Assembly (NCBI GenBank): GCA_036320915.1
Contig: JAXBDG010000011.1
Location: 766,501 to 830,500 of the forward strand
DNA from: Linnemannia elongata
Lineage: Eukaryota; Mortierellomycota; Mortierellomycetes; Mortierellales; Mortierellaceae
DNA length: 64,000 nucleotides
Direction of reading: 5' to 3'
Shown: positions 41,919 to 54,023 of the stretch, piece by piece
Layout: every line of letters begins with the position of its first letter
How positions within the stretch are numbered: position 1 is the stretch's first letter
Program-made: the position numbers and the translations under genes
The notes under the pieces: model-generated
Databases searched by the model: none
The model's input: the letters and a program-made list of their open reading frames with translations, nothing else
Told to the model about the DNA's origin: nothing

Positions 41919-43975
41919 TTATTTCTTTTCGGGAGCCTTAAAAAATCCTCCGCTACCGAAATACTTCTCATTGGCAGCCTTGACCTTGGCAGCCGCTGCG
42001 GTAGGATCAATCAACTCAATACCCTGCACAGGCGTGAAAGCAATCGAGGAAGCAGTTCCAGCAGTCGCCAGTCCACTACTCGATCCATACTGCGCCAAAC
42101 GAGCCGCATTCCTGTTCGAGATCTTGCCACGATTCCGGTTATTCTGCTGTGCAGCTCTAATCCTTCCTGCTCCAGGGCCCGAAGAGTTCTGACCCAACAT
42201 TCCCAATCCCTGAGATTCTCCATATCCCATAATCTCCTGTTCCTCAACTCCAAACTCCATCCTGTTCTTGAGCTTCTGCATCTCTGAGACCGCGTAGAGC
42301 TCCTTCTCCTTTCTCGCCCTACGACCACCACGACGCTTCTTGGCCGCCTCCAACGGTGCTGGCAAGGCCTTGATGTTCTTCTGGGGTGGGGGCTCCAAAA
42401 ACTTTTCCACCTTCTTCTCAATCTCCTCCCGAATCTTGCGACCCCAAGACCCATCCGGGTACGAATGGACCCTGTCAATTCGCGCAGCAAGAGCAATCTT
42501 GGCAGCAATCATCTTTTGCGCCTTCTTGCGGATGTCCGAGGGGAGCGCGAGGACAAAGGGCGAATAGTAGATATAACCAACGTTCTTGACCTGGGATGCA
42601 GATGAGAGTGCAGAGTTGAGGGCCTTGTCCTTACCCAGGACCTGGATATTGCACGCAGGCATCTTGCTCAGGGCAGTCAACCCTCCGGCTTGTCCCATCA
42701 GTTTTGCTGCCGTTGTCGTTCCAATGATCGCCGACAAGTTGGGTGCAATAAACGTCAACCTTGACTCTACGTACTCAATGATCTATTGTTAAATAATAAA
42801 AGAAAACAAATGGGCTTATGTTAGGAATCATCGTGTAGACCAACTGATCCTCCACTATCAAACGAAAAGCATCCGAATATTTGAACTACATATTTAACCA
42901 AACAAAAGACTTACTGTAGCTTTGGCTTTCTCGAGTTCAAAGGCAAGATCGCAGGCCTCCTCACAAGCCTTCCACTCGGACTCTGTCAGATCCCTGCCCT
43001 CGGTCGTGGTGCCTGTGACGACAACAACCATGACAGTCGCCGACGGCAGGATGTCATGCAAGTCGACTTTTGTGATATCCTCCTGGTTCGCAATCCTCTT
43101 CACTGTCCTTGCATAGTCCATCGGGTTCGCCACAAGCGTCTCCAGTTCGGGGAACTTTGGCTCATAATGGTCTCTGATAAACTATGTTTTTTTTTCAGCG
43201 ACAATAACAGGTAACAGGTAAGGGAGAGAGCTGCGTTAGTCGGATGTGAAGGAAGGAACGATGAACAGATAAGGATGTCAGCACGTTTGATAAAAATTGC
43301 AACATTATCAAGAGTGCAAACAAGAAACATCAATACGCTGCAAGTAGTTACCTTGTGAACAACGAGGACTTCGTTGTCGATGGCGACGGTGATGGTGTTG
43401 GCTTTAACGATCAGCTGGTACTCGGGGTCATCCTCCACCATTCCTGACACGTCCGATCCCTTTGACGCCGACTGTGATTGGAAATGCGCAATATCCTATA
43501 TAAGAGGAACAAATAGAAAAACGAAACATACAACGACAACCAACGTTAGTATCATCGACTAGTCAACAAAACATAACAAGCGCGCAGATAATCGCAGCAC
43601 TTGTGTTTAATGAGTGGGGGTTCTCTCCTTTGTAATCCATGGTGAATTTCTTACCTTCAGAATGCCCTTCATCTCAGCAGAATCCATAAGCCGCGCAATA
43701 TCCCTTGCATTCTTGGCAGACCGAACTTCCCGCATCATGGCTTCCAGTGCGCCATCAGCCTCGTTCATATCCGCCTCCATATCTAAATCCCCATCCTCGT
43801 CATCTTCGTCCTCGTCCATCAAATCTCCTCCATTGTGTTTCGAAGTCGAGGCATCGCCACCGCCAAAGGTGGTATAGATGTCCTGTTGTTGTGCGTTAGA
43901 GTCTTGGCCTGAGGAGGTGATGGACTCGACTTCTTCGTAGTCAATGTCGGCAAGGAAGTCGTCGGCTAATGACAT
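41919..43975 (-). CDS. PRP31: PRP31, U4/U6 snRNP splicing factor
   Basis: Four exons (43655-43975, 43352-43495, 42915-43181, 41919-42782) join in phase to give 531 residues; human PRPF31 has 499. The N-terminus starts MSLADDFLADIDY and is followed by an acidic run. The NOSIC part includes FIRDHYEPKFPELETLV, and the Nop domain includes IIEYVESRLTFIAPNLSAI, then GQAGGLTALSKMPACNIQVL and GYIYYSPFVLALPSDIRKKA. The basic tail has RRGGRRARKEKE, and the C-terminus keeps the family's YFGSGGFFK. Prp31 binds the U4 5' stem-loop with Snu13 and tethers U4/U6 to U5 in the tri-snRNP. All key family blocks are present. Confidence 0.96.
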
Positions 43976-44211
43976 TGTGCTGCGTATGTATTTGCGTGCG
44001 ATGTGGTGGTGTGAATGAAAGAGAAGAGTTGCGATTGTTGGCGATCTCTGCAGTCTTTTGTTACTTGCACTAACAAGGAAGGCTGAGTTAAGTACACGTG
44101 ACTAGCGCATCATTTTGTTCGATTTTTTTTATTTTTTGTTCATCAGAAAAGGTTCAAAGGTTGGCGCTGCTGCGCCTAAGATATCCGGCTGTCACTCTGG
44201 GACGGACTCGT

Positions 44212-46018
44212 TCAGATCTCACGCATGAGGGCACGGGGCATATGGATAGATGGGCTTGAGTCCGCACCAGGATTAGGGCTAGACCCGCCATTCGCAGGGG
44301 TCAACAGGAAAGGTGAAGACGACGACGAGGTCAGGACATCTTGGTCGTCGCTGATCGCCAGGTTCACAACTCCTTGGTCAGGAATCTCTTCCCAAGAGTC
44401 ATCCGACAACATACCCTCATCATCATCTTCCTCAGCATTAACGTTCTCTGCTTCGTCTTCCTCGTCCTCGCTGTTGTCCTCCTCGACAACCACAATACGG
44501 TTTTGGATCTTTTCAATTCCATGGTCTTCCTCCTCCTCGTCAACACTGGTGGTCTCAAGAACAGCGTGCGCCACGGTAGACTGAGCAGGCTGCGATCCCT
44601 CCGCCTCTACAGCCGTCACCACGGCGCCTTCAACACCAGCAGTAGTAGCCTGTACATCTTCAACCTCGGGAGTAATCTCCAAAGGCTCAGGCTCGGGTGC
44701 AAGTCCATGGATCCCATTCCGAGGACTACGCTCCAACATCCTCTCGCGTTCCTGTCGATCCTTCTCCGCTCGATCAATCCACTTCTTGTTCTTGTTCTTG
44801 TTGGCCTTGAAATCCTCACGAGGGTCCAGCCGCCAGACGAGAGGCTGCTCAGACTTGCGCAAGTGAATCTGGCGTGCGTCGTGTCCTGCAATCGACATCC
44901 CGTTCACAAAGTCGCTCGTTTCATCGTCATCATCGTAATCATTCCTGGTGCCAAAGACCTGCGCAACAGCTTCTGATGCAGATCCACCTCCAGTATGATC
45001 GTCAACGTCGTCAAGGGATGCCTCTGTGACGTTGTAACCTCGTGAGCGTGCAATCTCTTCCTCTTGCATCTGCTTGGCCTGCAAATGATCCTTGAGCTCC
45101 TCGTACCGCTTGAACGCAGCCTGGATCAGTTCATTACAGGAGATGAACGCAGCTATTGTATTTCATTTGATCATTGACGATAAATCAGTATCCACGATGG
45201 TTGAAAACCAGAAGTCAACATCATTCACGGCAATAAGGACGTGAGAATGACAAAGAATGCATACCAATTTGTGCTTCCTCCTCGACGGTCTTGTTCTGTG
45301 CTGAAGCTGAGCTGGAGCTGTCATAACCACGATAATTTGTATGACCACTGTCACCCGAATCATGCCAGATCCGCTCATACAAGTAGTCCGACATTTCTTG
45401 GCATTGCTTGTGCAGTGTCTATTTTTTTTTTTTTTTTTTTTTTTTTTTTGTTTTCACGGAAGAAACCCCAATTGTCAAAGCAAGAGTGAGTGTGAGTAAG
45501 CAAGATTTTTCGCAACCAAAAAGATTTCATGCTTAGCCCTACTGCTTTTCGATGGGACTGTCGGAGTCTTGGCACACAAAAGTCGACAGAATTAACAAGG
45601 CAACATGCAGAGGAGACGCAAAAAAATAACATCGTGGCAAAATAAAACAAAGGGGGAAAAGAAAGAGAGTCATACCTGGATGATATCGTTGTTGTTGAAG
45701 GACTGGAGGGTTTCGTCATCATCGTCAGCAGAAATGGCAGCGACCATCTCAGCCAAAAGGCTGGCGTTGCCCTGTGCCTTTTCGATCACCTCATCTGCCG
45801 TCAACTATCATGGGTTGCAGTTCATGTATACAAGGACAGTAAACGGTAAGCACACGAGCGCAGATAAACGAGTGTGGGAGGAGAGTGAATGGAACAAGGA
45901 AGGGAAATGAGGGTACCTGTTCGTTCTGGATGGCTTCTTCGGTATAGAGGTTTGAGGCTGGGGTTCGGTTGGGGAGGCTGTGAAAGAGACTGGACCAGGC
46001 GCCTGCAGTAGAAGTCAT
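44212..46018 (-). CDS. GAT-domain protein, TOM1/GGA/Lsb5-like, without VHS domain
   Basis: Four exons (45917-46018, 45676-45804, 45265-45418, 44212-45152) join in phase to give 441 residues. Residues about 35-170 look like a GAT three-helix bundle: LTADEVIEKAQGNASLLAEM, IIQTLHKQCQEMSDYLYERI, and ISCNELIQAAFKRYEELKDH. In TOM1, GGA and Lsb5 this domain binds ubiquitin and Arf or other partners in endosomal sorting, and it follows an N-terminal VHS domain. Here the chain starts with only about 34 residues before GAT and no VHS is seen. Residues 200-441 are acidic and Ser/Glu-rich with WRLDPREDFKA and no recognised domain. The role is probably ubiquitin-dependent cargo sorting; that is inference from the GAT domain. 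An upstream VHS exon is possible but no reading frame for it was found. Confidence 0.7.
45422..45449. repeat. Poly(T) run of 28 in GAT-gene intron, adjoining a splice acceptor
   Basis: The run sits in the intron before exon 3 of the GAT-domain gene, directly beside the acceptor at 45419-45420. On the coding strand it is poly(A), which is unusual this close to an acceptor. Confidence 0.85.
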
Positions 46019-46960
46019 CGTGTGTGTATGTGTGTATTTGCTTGTGGTTGTAAGGTGGTGCTATTGCTGGTTCTGTTCTCGTGGTGAGATTGCAGTTGTC
46101 GTGTGTATGTTGTGTGTACGTTTGGTTGGGAGAGTAGGTGAGGGGGATTAAGAAGAGAAAAGCGAAAGTGAAAAAACGATAGTCCCTTTTTATGGCGCAG
46201 GTGGACAGTGATTTGAACCTTGTTCGCTGCGGCTCAACATGACCCTCGTCCCCCGCAGTAATCTCTTTAGCAAAGGACACAAGAACAAACCCACTCATCC
46301 GCAACGTTCATATCCTGAATGTATTATTACGTCTGCTGCAGAACATTAGAGAGCAACCATTGATGACAAAAGGGCAAGATGTATTGCCTTTCCATGTATA
46401 CATGAACAATACCTCGGCGCTGCCCGTTCTCTCACACTCTCAATAATACACAAGTTCACGCCTAGTGAAAGACAATCCTCCGCTCAGAGCCTCACATGGC
46501 CAATGGTTTAAACAAAAGGACACTTTAGTTTAGATGTATGCTTTTGGGCAAAATTAGGTATGTGAATGGGTGGGTGAATGGTGTTGCTTTTTTGTGTCCT
46601 TGGAGGCGCATTGGGCGCATTTGCCGAGAGCGAAAGGGGGGTGTCGCCTGACTTGAAATGGTTCATAACGTGGGTGGGCATTAATAGTCGTTGCTGGTGT
46701 CAGCTTTTGTTGTTGTTGATGGTGGTGATGGTGTTGTTGTTGTCGTCGTCCGTGTTGCTTGCTTTGTTGTCATCGTCGTCTCTGTTTCCTTATTTGTTCC
46801 TTCCGTTGGCTTCTTTTTAAAACTTGAGCTTTAACCATTTGCTGGATCTAGATGAGAACAAAGAACAAACGAGAAGGGTCAATTCCTGACAAAATGAACA
46901 ACAGGAGAAAAAAAAGAACCAAGGAGTTATGCAAAGAAAAAGAGTTGCGTAGTTTAGCAC
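46019..46960. other. Intergenic region with a possible extra 3' exon
   Basis: About 940 bases upstream of the GAT-domain gene. Most has no coding signal; a (GTT)-rich patch lies at about 46700-46760. At 46817-46849 a short exon could be used by the septin-ankyrin gene, described in that entry. Confidence 0.45.
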
Positions 46961-49900
46961 TTACTTTCCCTCGCCTCCTTTTGTAGTCTCAAAACTGCGG
47001 ATACTGGAGGCATCATTGGCGACGGCAGACGAGCTGCTACGACCACGAAGACGCTCCATCAACTCGAATCTCTTCCGCTCGCCTTCCCTGCCTTGCCAGC
47101 TCTTCAACAGGGCCTTCATCAGCTTCTTGTCGGGACTACGTGCTCGCTGCAAAGCGCTGACGATGCTCTGGGGCTCTGATGACGACAAGTCATTCTCCAA
47201 CAAGTACCGGGCCGACTCGAGCTTGTTGAATAGAGCCGCTACCTCCAAGGTGTTCATTCCCTCCTTGTTAGGGATCATGGCCTCGGCACCATTGTCAAGG
47301 AGTAACTTGATCAACGAAGGATCGTCGTGCTTCATCAACACGTTTTGCAAGACCGTGTTTCCGTTTTCGTTGGTCAGGTTGACATTGGCGCCATACGAGA
47401 TCAACAAACTCATCACCGCATATGGGTTCACGCCCTGCCAGGCAGTCCTGTGCAGTAATGTCGAACGAGAATTGTTGCGCTGGTCAGGAGAGACACCGTT
47501 GTTGAGGTGCATCTGCACTGCCGCCAAATCGCCCAACTCTGCCGCATCCCAAATGTCCGGAATTGCCTCGCCATACTCGTTCGTGCTTGCTGCTCCAGGG
47601 ATGGTTGACATCATGGCTGCCTGGTAGAGATCCGCTGGTGGGATCAAGAAAGCCCCTTGACCGTAGGCTCCTGGAATAAGGAATGATGGTTGCGCCTGCA
47701 AATGCGCTGTCGAAGGCTGAGTGCTGCTCAGGTCAGTCACTGTCTCCGAGGCTGAAGGCTGGTAGGACATGCCCGAGTTTGGAATCTCAACCTTCACTTC
47801 CCGGCTGTCAACGAATACAAGAAAAGAGGTATAAAATGGTCAGCTTGTATGATCTACAGCCTACTTTTTTTTTGAAAAAAGACAGCATATAGATTCCATT
47901 CGAAAAACTTACCCGTTAAGAAGAGTCTTTGCCCTGGAAAGAGTAGTGTTGCTCGAACTGATAGACGCAGCATCAGCTGACATGAAAGCCCCTGCATTTT
48001 CCTGAGATGCTTCTTGGTCATTACCCATATGCGCATGAACAGTGTTGACGCCAGTATCGCCCATCAGTTCACTGGGTCGAGTGGAGCCATCGATTGACAT
48101 GCCTGTAGAAGCTTGGATAATCGTCATGCGAGCATTGGCCGCTGTGGCGGAGGTTGGAGAACCAGCAGAAGTTGTCCTTGGTGGAGGCGAGTATGTCGAA
48201 GGAACTGTGACAGGCGTTGGAGTGACTTGAGCTGCCGAAGGAGGAGGTGAAATCAGGCCATTGGTGGGAGGCACAGGCACTCCAGGGGTGGGATATCCAG
48301 GAGTGGTCGGTGGCTTGCTGTAACCCAACGAAGGAGGAGCGCTGTAGCCCACATGGGCTCCATTAGTAAAGCTTGGTGGTGGCGCATAAGTAGGGACGGC
48401 TGTGTTGGTACCCGCAGATGGAGGAGGAGGCGTGAAATGCGCTCCATTGGTTGGCGACACCTGTGTTCCAAAGGGTGAGGCCGGGGTTGTTGGGTATGAA
48501 GTCTGCTGACTAGGGGGCGTGGTGTAATGGAGAGCTTCCTGGGTTTGCGTGTCAAGGTGGGCAAAGTAAGGGTTATTGCTGATGCTTGAGGCTGTGGTGG
48601 AGACCGTTGCGGCAGTTGTGGCAGTGGTGGCAGTCGTGGTGGCAGTGATGGTGGTATGCACAGCTCCATTGGCCACATTTACTCCGCCTTCCTGAACCTG
48701 CTGTCCAACTGTCTTTTGCACGACTGCCTGTTGTCCGACTACCTGCTGTCCAGAGTTCTGACTCCAAGCCATTTCGACGCTGGTCTTTGTTGCATCTGCC
48801 GAAGGGCCATACTCTTTTCTACAGACCATATAAAATATAAAAATATTAGAGCGTTAGATGAAATGCGTTTGGTCCAACTGTCCAATTGCGCCGTTGGAGA
48901 CAGATTAAGGCTCAACGATAAAAATAATAAAAACCCCTATCGACAGAATAACTGTATACACAAGGGGGTTGGAGTTGTGTGGTGAGTGGTGTGTGGTGGG
49001 GTAAGGCGGGGCGGGGGCTCTCATTTTTTGGTTGTCTTTACCTCCAGGCGATGACTTTGCGGGCCGAATCCTCCTGCAAATCGCGGACTCGCTCGTACAG
49101 GCAGAGCTCGACAAGTCGCTTCATCTCACTCTCGGGCAGCTGGCCATTAGCATCTTCGCGGGTGCTGACAACAAAGGGAGGCGCGCCCCAGTGACGGTCA
49201 ATGGTCATTTGCTCGACTGTCTCGATATCCATGCCAAAGGTATGGATTTTAATCTGGTTGAGCTTGAGTTGACGGAGCATCCTCTTCTTCAACACCCAGA
49301 GCTCGTTCTTAGAGAGGGTGTCAGCCTTGGCGATGATGGGGATGAGGTTGACACGCTCGTGAATCATCTTCATGTAGATGATGTCGATGGGCTTGAGCTC
49401 AAAGAGGACAAAGTAGAAGGCACAGGTGGGGAGCGAGTGTGCATGGGAGCCTGCGATTAAGAACCAGGCCAGCTGGGAGGAAGGGATGGCAGGGGAGAAG
49501 ATGGAGGTTGTGGTGTGGAGGTGATGGTTGAGGTAGTCATCAGTAAGGGAGAGAGTAGTGGAAGGGTTGATGGTGGCCGAGTAGCCGGGGAGGGTGATAA
49601 AGTCGATGTCTCTGGCGGGGACGACGACTTTTGGTGGCAAGAGACCGAGGGGGTCGTCAAAGGGCGAAGTGGTGCCGTCCTGGTGGAAGACGGGATTGGT
49701 GGAGAGGCGGACGCCGGGGAGATGGATGGCAGTCGAGGGGTTTGAGGAAGGGGAGGAAGGTGTAGGGATAGCCTCGTGGATGGGGCTGTTGGTGTGGACG
49801 TTTTCGAGGCAGGAGGCAAAGGTGTTGACGAAAGAGGACTTGCCGACGCCGATGTCTCCGAGGAGGAGGAAGCGCAAGGAAGCAGCGGACGCAGTAGTGT

Positions 49901-50107
49901 CGACAGCCATGGATGATGATGAAGAGGAAATAGACGAAGAAGAGGAGGATGTCGTGGCTACAAGGGAAGGGAGGAGGGGAGGAGTGAGAAAGGAACAAAG
50001 ATGGATGTGAGGAGTGAGGATAAGAGAAACGAAACGTAACGAGGCAAACAAAAGAAAAGAAAGAGAAGGAAGGGGATTCAGGCACAGAGTTTGAGTCTCT
50101 TACTCAT
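46961..50107 (-). CDS. Septin-type GTPase fused to ankyrin repeats
   Basis: Exons 50104-50107, 49042-49957, 47913-48818 and 46961-47804 join in phase to give 889 residues. Septin-like G domain, about 30-300: G1 GDIGVGKSSFVNTF, a G4-region block IDIIYMKMIHERVNLIPIIA followed by KADTLS, then HWGAPPFVVST and the helix MKRLVELCLYERVRDL. The switch-II motif is weak (TLPGYS instead of DTPG). A 300-residue Ser/Thr/Pro/Gln linker follows, then ankyrin repeats at about 690-810 (IWDAAELGDLAAVQMHLNNG, YGANVNLTNENGNTVLQNVL). The septin-to-linker junction is supported by exact phase (AG|A). The 4-nt first exon (ATG A) is inferred from a consensus donor and acceptor; otherwise the start is the ATG at 49910. 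The last exon could also splice at 46964 to an exon at 46849, ending at 46817. Septins form cortical filaments; ankyrins may add a cargo or membrane contact. Confidence 0.75.
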
Positions 50108-50818
50108 GAAAATGGAGGAGGGAAGAGCGGGAAAGGGATGGAGGGGAACGGGATAGTGTGGAGGAGAGGATGGAGGATGTGGTTGATAAGAAGGAAGATG
50201 AAAATGAAGGGAAGGGAAAGAGGGGGAAAGAGAGAAAGGTGAGTGTACGTGAAAGAGAACGGCAGGAAGAAAGAAAAAGAAAAAGAAAAAAAGGAAGAAG
50301 AAAAGGAGCTGCAAGTAGGAAAGGACAAAAGCCTCAGCCATGGCTTTTGAAGCGAAAGAAAGACAAACACAGATGATGTTTCATTTTGAAAGGTACACTC
50401 AAGTAAAGCATCACAGGCAGGATACGACCTTATCCTATTTTCACTTTGAAAAGGCTAGCTGTCTGGCTGTGCGAATGGCACGCACTGCGGATTGAAGAAA
50501 AGAAGCGCTGGCAATGAAGAAAGAAGACAAGGGTAAGTATCGTCACCTGCATCGCCATCCCACATACCATCGTTCTGTGTTGTAGATTACATACAAAAAC
50601 AGGAATGGATTGTTGTTTGTTATTGGGTCTTTGGGAGAGTGTGGCATGACCTCTGTGGTTGTGTTTTGGGCGTGGCAAATGTACGGTATTTTAGTGTCCT
50701 TCTCACTCTTCTTTCTTTTGTTTTCTTCTCTTTTCTTTGTACTCACCTTTTCTCAACTTTTTATCCCAACAACAGTACTCATCACTCTCCACTCTTCCTC
50801 TTCTTGTTCTAATTCACC
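50108..50818. promoter_or_regulatory. Divergent intergenic region, septin-ankyrin and PITP genes
   Basis: 711 bases between two outward-facing starts. The septin side is purine-rich on the + strand (about 50158-50320), which is a pyrimidine-rich leader on its own strand. The PITP side ends in a T/C-rich leader at about 50700-50815. No gene was seen. Confidence 0.5.
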
Positions 50819-51496
50819 ATGCTCATCAAGGAATACCGCATCACAAACAACTGCACCAACGCTGAGTACCAGGTACAAACAATCATACACAAAACCTACT
50901 CTTCCTACCACGTCAAAACAACATAATAGTTTTCTCGAATCTAACACGGTCGCCCTTTGTCTTCCCACCCATGAATCGATATAGGTCGCCCAGCTCTACA
51001 ATGTCGCTGAGATGTCAAAGGCCGAGAGTGGCGGCGGAGAGGGTGTCGAGATTGTCGCCAACGAGCCCTACGAGGACGAGGAGCGCAAGGGACAATACAC
51101 GCACAAGGTAATACCCTCGTATTGCACAGAAACAATTCTTGCTCTTTCTCCTCGGAGAAGATATCCTGTCCGGAAACAAACGTGTCGTGTGAGTGAGTGT
51201 CTCACCATGTGCTTTTTATTGGTCATGCCAATAGATTTATCACTTGGAGTCAAAGCTCCCTACCTGGATCAGATCGTTGATGCCCGCTGGCGCAACCAAA
51301 TGTCAGGAACACGCATGGAATGCTTTTCCCTGTAAGTTATGCTTTAGGAATTCAGGAATGGAAACTCAAGAGGGTGTAATGCAGGACTGAATCTCGAAGG
51401 AGTGAGCGACCGCAGCCCAACTTCCCCTTTTTGCGAGAATGCGTGTGTTGTGTTATGAGTGGGTTTGTTGTCACTACTTTGTTCTATTTTTTCTGG

Positions 51497-51543
<47 letters not shown>

Positions 51544-52203
51544 TTCTCGTGGCCACATTACATCTGGTCAGCAAGGCACGGCAAGGCAACAATAGCAGCA
51601 ACAAATACAACAAAAGGAGAGAAGAAAATGTACCTGACCCAAACTTACTTACCACACTCATTCCTCTAATATCTAGGGTGTAAAACGGTCATCACTAACG
51701 ACTATATGAAGGAATCCATGTCGGTCACCGTAGAGTCTTTCCATGTGGACGGCGACCGTGGACAGCTCGACAACGCTTTGAATAAGAGTCAGGATATCTT
51801 GAAGCAGCGAGAGGTGGTTGTGATCGACATTGCAAACGACCCAAAGTCATACTACCTACAGACATTCAACCCTGCCAAGGAGGACGTGAACACATCCTTC
51901 TCGCAAAAGGCGCTTCGTGGACCACTTCAAGGATCGTGGGCCAAGACTTGTGACCCCGTCATGACTTGCTACAAGCTTGTTTCGATCGAGTTCAAGTGGT
52001 ACGGTCTGCAGACAAAGATGGAGTCGTACATGCACTCGGTCGAGCGCGATTTGTTTACAAAGTTCCACCGTGAGCTCTTTTGTTCCATGGATCGTTGGCA
52101 CGGACTCTCGATGGAATCGATCCGTGAGATGGAGAAGCGTACCAAGGAAGAACTCGTCGAGAAGATGGCTAAGCCAGTCGCTGCCATTGAGTCTGCAAAG
52201 TAA
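50819..52203 (+). CDS. Class I phosphatidylinositol transfer protein
   Basis: Four exons (50819-50872, 50985-51107, 51235-51331, 51677-52203) join in phase to give 266 residues, the usual length for animal PITP-alpha/beta (about 270). It starts MLIKEYRI and contains [68 protein letters not shown] and [20 protein letters not shown], all close to the animal family. These proteins exchange PI and PC between ER, Golgi and plasma membrane and feed PI kinases. Dikarya generally use Sec14-type transfer proteins instead, so this is a lineage marker. Intron 3 (345 nt) contains a 45-base poly(T) run. Confidence 0.96.
51498..51542. repeat. Poly(T) run of about 45 in PITP intron 3
   Basis: The longest homopolymer in the window. 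It lies within the intron between PITP exons 3 and 4. On the coding strand it is T, so it could act as a remote polypyrimidine tract. Exact length is uncertain. Confidence 0.85.
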
Positions 52204-54023
52204 AGCCTCGTGTCTTGGTCTCTTGGACTTTCTTCATTTCTTTCTCGGTATTTTCTATTCCTTTGTTTTATTTTCCTGGTGACCCTCTCTTCTTTCATCC
52301 ATACACTTTTGATATACACAAATAAACTCGTAATGCTCGTTTCAGTATGTTGAAAAGTAGGGGTTGTCCATCTGGCTTCAATCCCCTAGCTAGGGTCATT
52401 TTGTGTGGCTGCTTTGATGAAAATTTAAAATATGATGTGGAACACTTATCCTCCTGCTTGAGGCTGATGATCGGGCGGTGACCTGATCCAGACCTAGTGA
52501 GGTAAATTATATTATTTCCGGTGGCACCAGGCGGCGCTTTTCTTTTTTTTTTTATGCGTGTGTACTGTTGAGCGAAAACGGGACGCAGAGTCATCGAGCA
52601 GTCTGCTTACCAAAACCAAAACTTTTTCGCAGGATATGGTTTTGGAGTGTCGGGCCTTTGTATTTCACCTTGCCTTGTCGTATTTTTTTTTTATCACCTT
52701 TTTTTTTTTTTTTTTTTTTTTTCTTTTGCTCGAGTCGATTGGATAGGGGTTATGAGGAGTGGGATAATAATACTAAAGGGGGGTGAAAGTGGCCACCTGC
52801 GACGTTTCTTGTGGATTGGCTTTGTTTTATGGTGCTGGTCGGGAGGAGACAGGGTGTCGGAGTAAATCTGCTAATGCCTGGCTGGTGTTTTTCATTTTTC
52901 ATATTTTTCCCATGGTTGACTATACATGTGCACACTGCAGGTGTGTATGCCATGCCATGGGACATCGCACCATAGGCTACTTCTGTTCATAGTATCCATG
53001 CTCCATGCCATTGGGCTCCAGCATGTGTATGTCCCAATAGCTACTTACTATCTTTCTCCCGTACATCAATAGCACCGCACATGGCATTATCTCCCTTCTT
53101 TCGAGATCTATACCGTTCTCCCTCCCAGCCAGGGAGAAAAAAAATCTTTTTCTTCCTTTTTGTTGTTCTGCCGCTTCTTGTCTGTCGGTGTATCTGTCTG
53201 TCGGTGTCTGTCTGTCTGTCTGTCAGCCTGTTGTTATTTTCTCTTCTCTCCCTCTTTCTCTCCCTCTCCCTCTCTCTTTCGTGCTTCGTTTCTTCCTTTT
53301 CTCTTTTCACCCTTTTTTTTTCCCTTGTTCCCTTTTTTTCACATCTCTACTTTCTCGCCCTCCTCACTAGCACTCACTCTCTATTGTAATTCCTCACCCT
53401 CATTCATCATCGTCGTCATTCACTCATTCCTATCACTCCCCCCCCATCGCTCCTCTTTTTATATCTTCTCCTTATTCTTCTTGTTTGCCGGCTCGCATCC
53501 CCCATGCGCAGGATCCGCGCAATCACCAGCAACAACAATAACAACAGCAACAACAACAATAACCACGCACCATCACCACCTTCAGTACTTTCACAACCAA
53601 CCAACAAACAATCCACAACGAGTCTCTCTTCCTCTGTCGCTCTCTCTCACTCTTTCACTCTCTCTCACTCTTTCACTCTCTCTCACTCTTTCACTCTCTC
53701 TCACTCTTTCACTCTCTCTCTCTCTCTCTTCACTCTCCACTCTCCACTCTCCTGTCACATACACTCGCCATATTGATATTTTTGTTTCTTCTGACCAAAC
53801 CCTGACTCTCTCTCCCTCCACTCCACTCTCTCTACTCACTCTACTCACTCTATTCACCCTCCCCTTCGACTTTCCTTCCCTTTCTCTCCCACTCTCTTTC
53901 TCTCTGTCTCTCTCTCTCTCTCTCGCTCCCTTTTTTTAATTCTTCGATTTTTAACGACAACAGACAGCGAACGGACACAGAACACGCACACTCCAATCCC
54001 TATCACTCATCCCTACCACCCGC
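52204..54023. other. Intergenic region and long leader before the DP gene
   Basis: About 1.8 kb. The first part is the PITP 3' flank. From about 53100 the + strand is very T/C-rich and contains the minisatellite listed separately, likely the 5' untranslated leader of the DP gene. A 259-codon frame here (53160-53939) encodes only Ser/Leu/Phe-rich low-complexity and is not taken as a gene. A poly(T) run lies near 52700-52722. Confidence 0.5.
53645..53735. repeat. 18-base minisatellite plus CT microsatellite
   Basis: About four tandem copies of an 18-base unit (TCACTCTTTCACTCTCTC) followed by a (CT)n tract, inside the presumed leader of the DP gene. The units are nearly identical, so the copy number is probably variable between strains. 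Confidence 0.8.

Noticed and set aside
53160..53939. 259-codon open frame upstream of the DP gene
   Set aside because: It encodes only Leu/Ser/Phe/Thr low-complexity produced by CT-rich microsatellites, with no start context or domain. It is most likely leader sequence.
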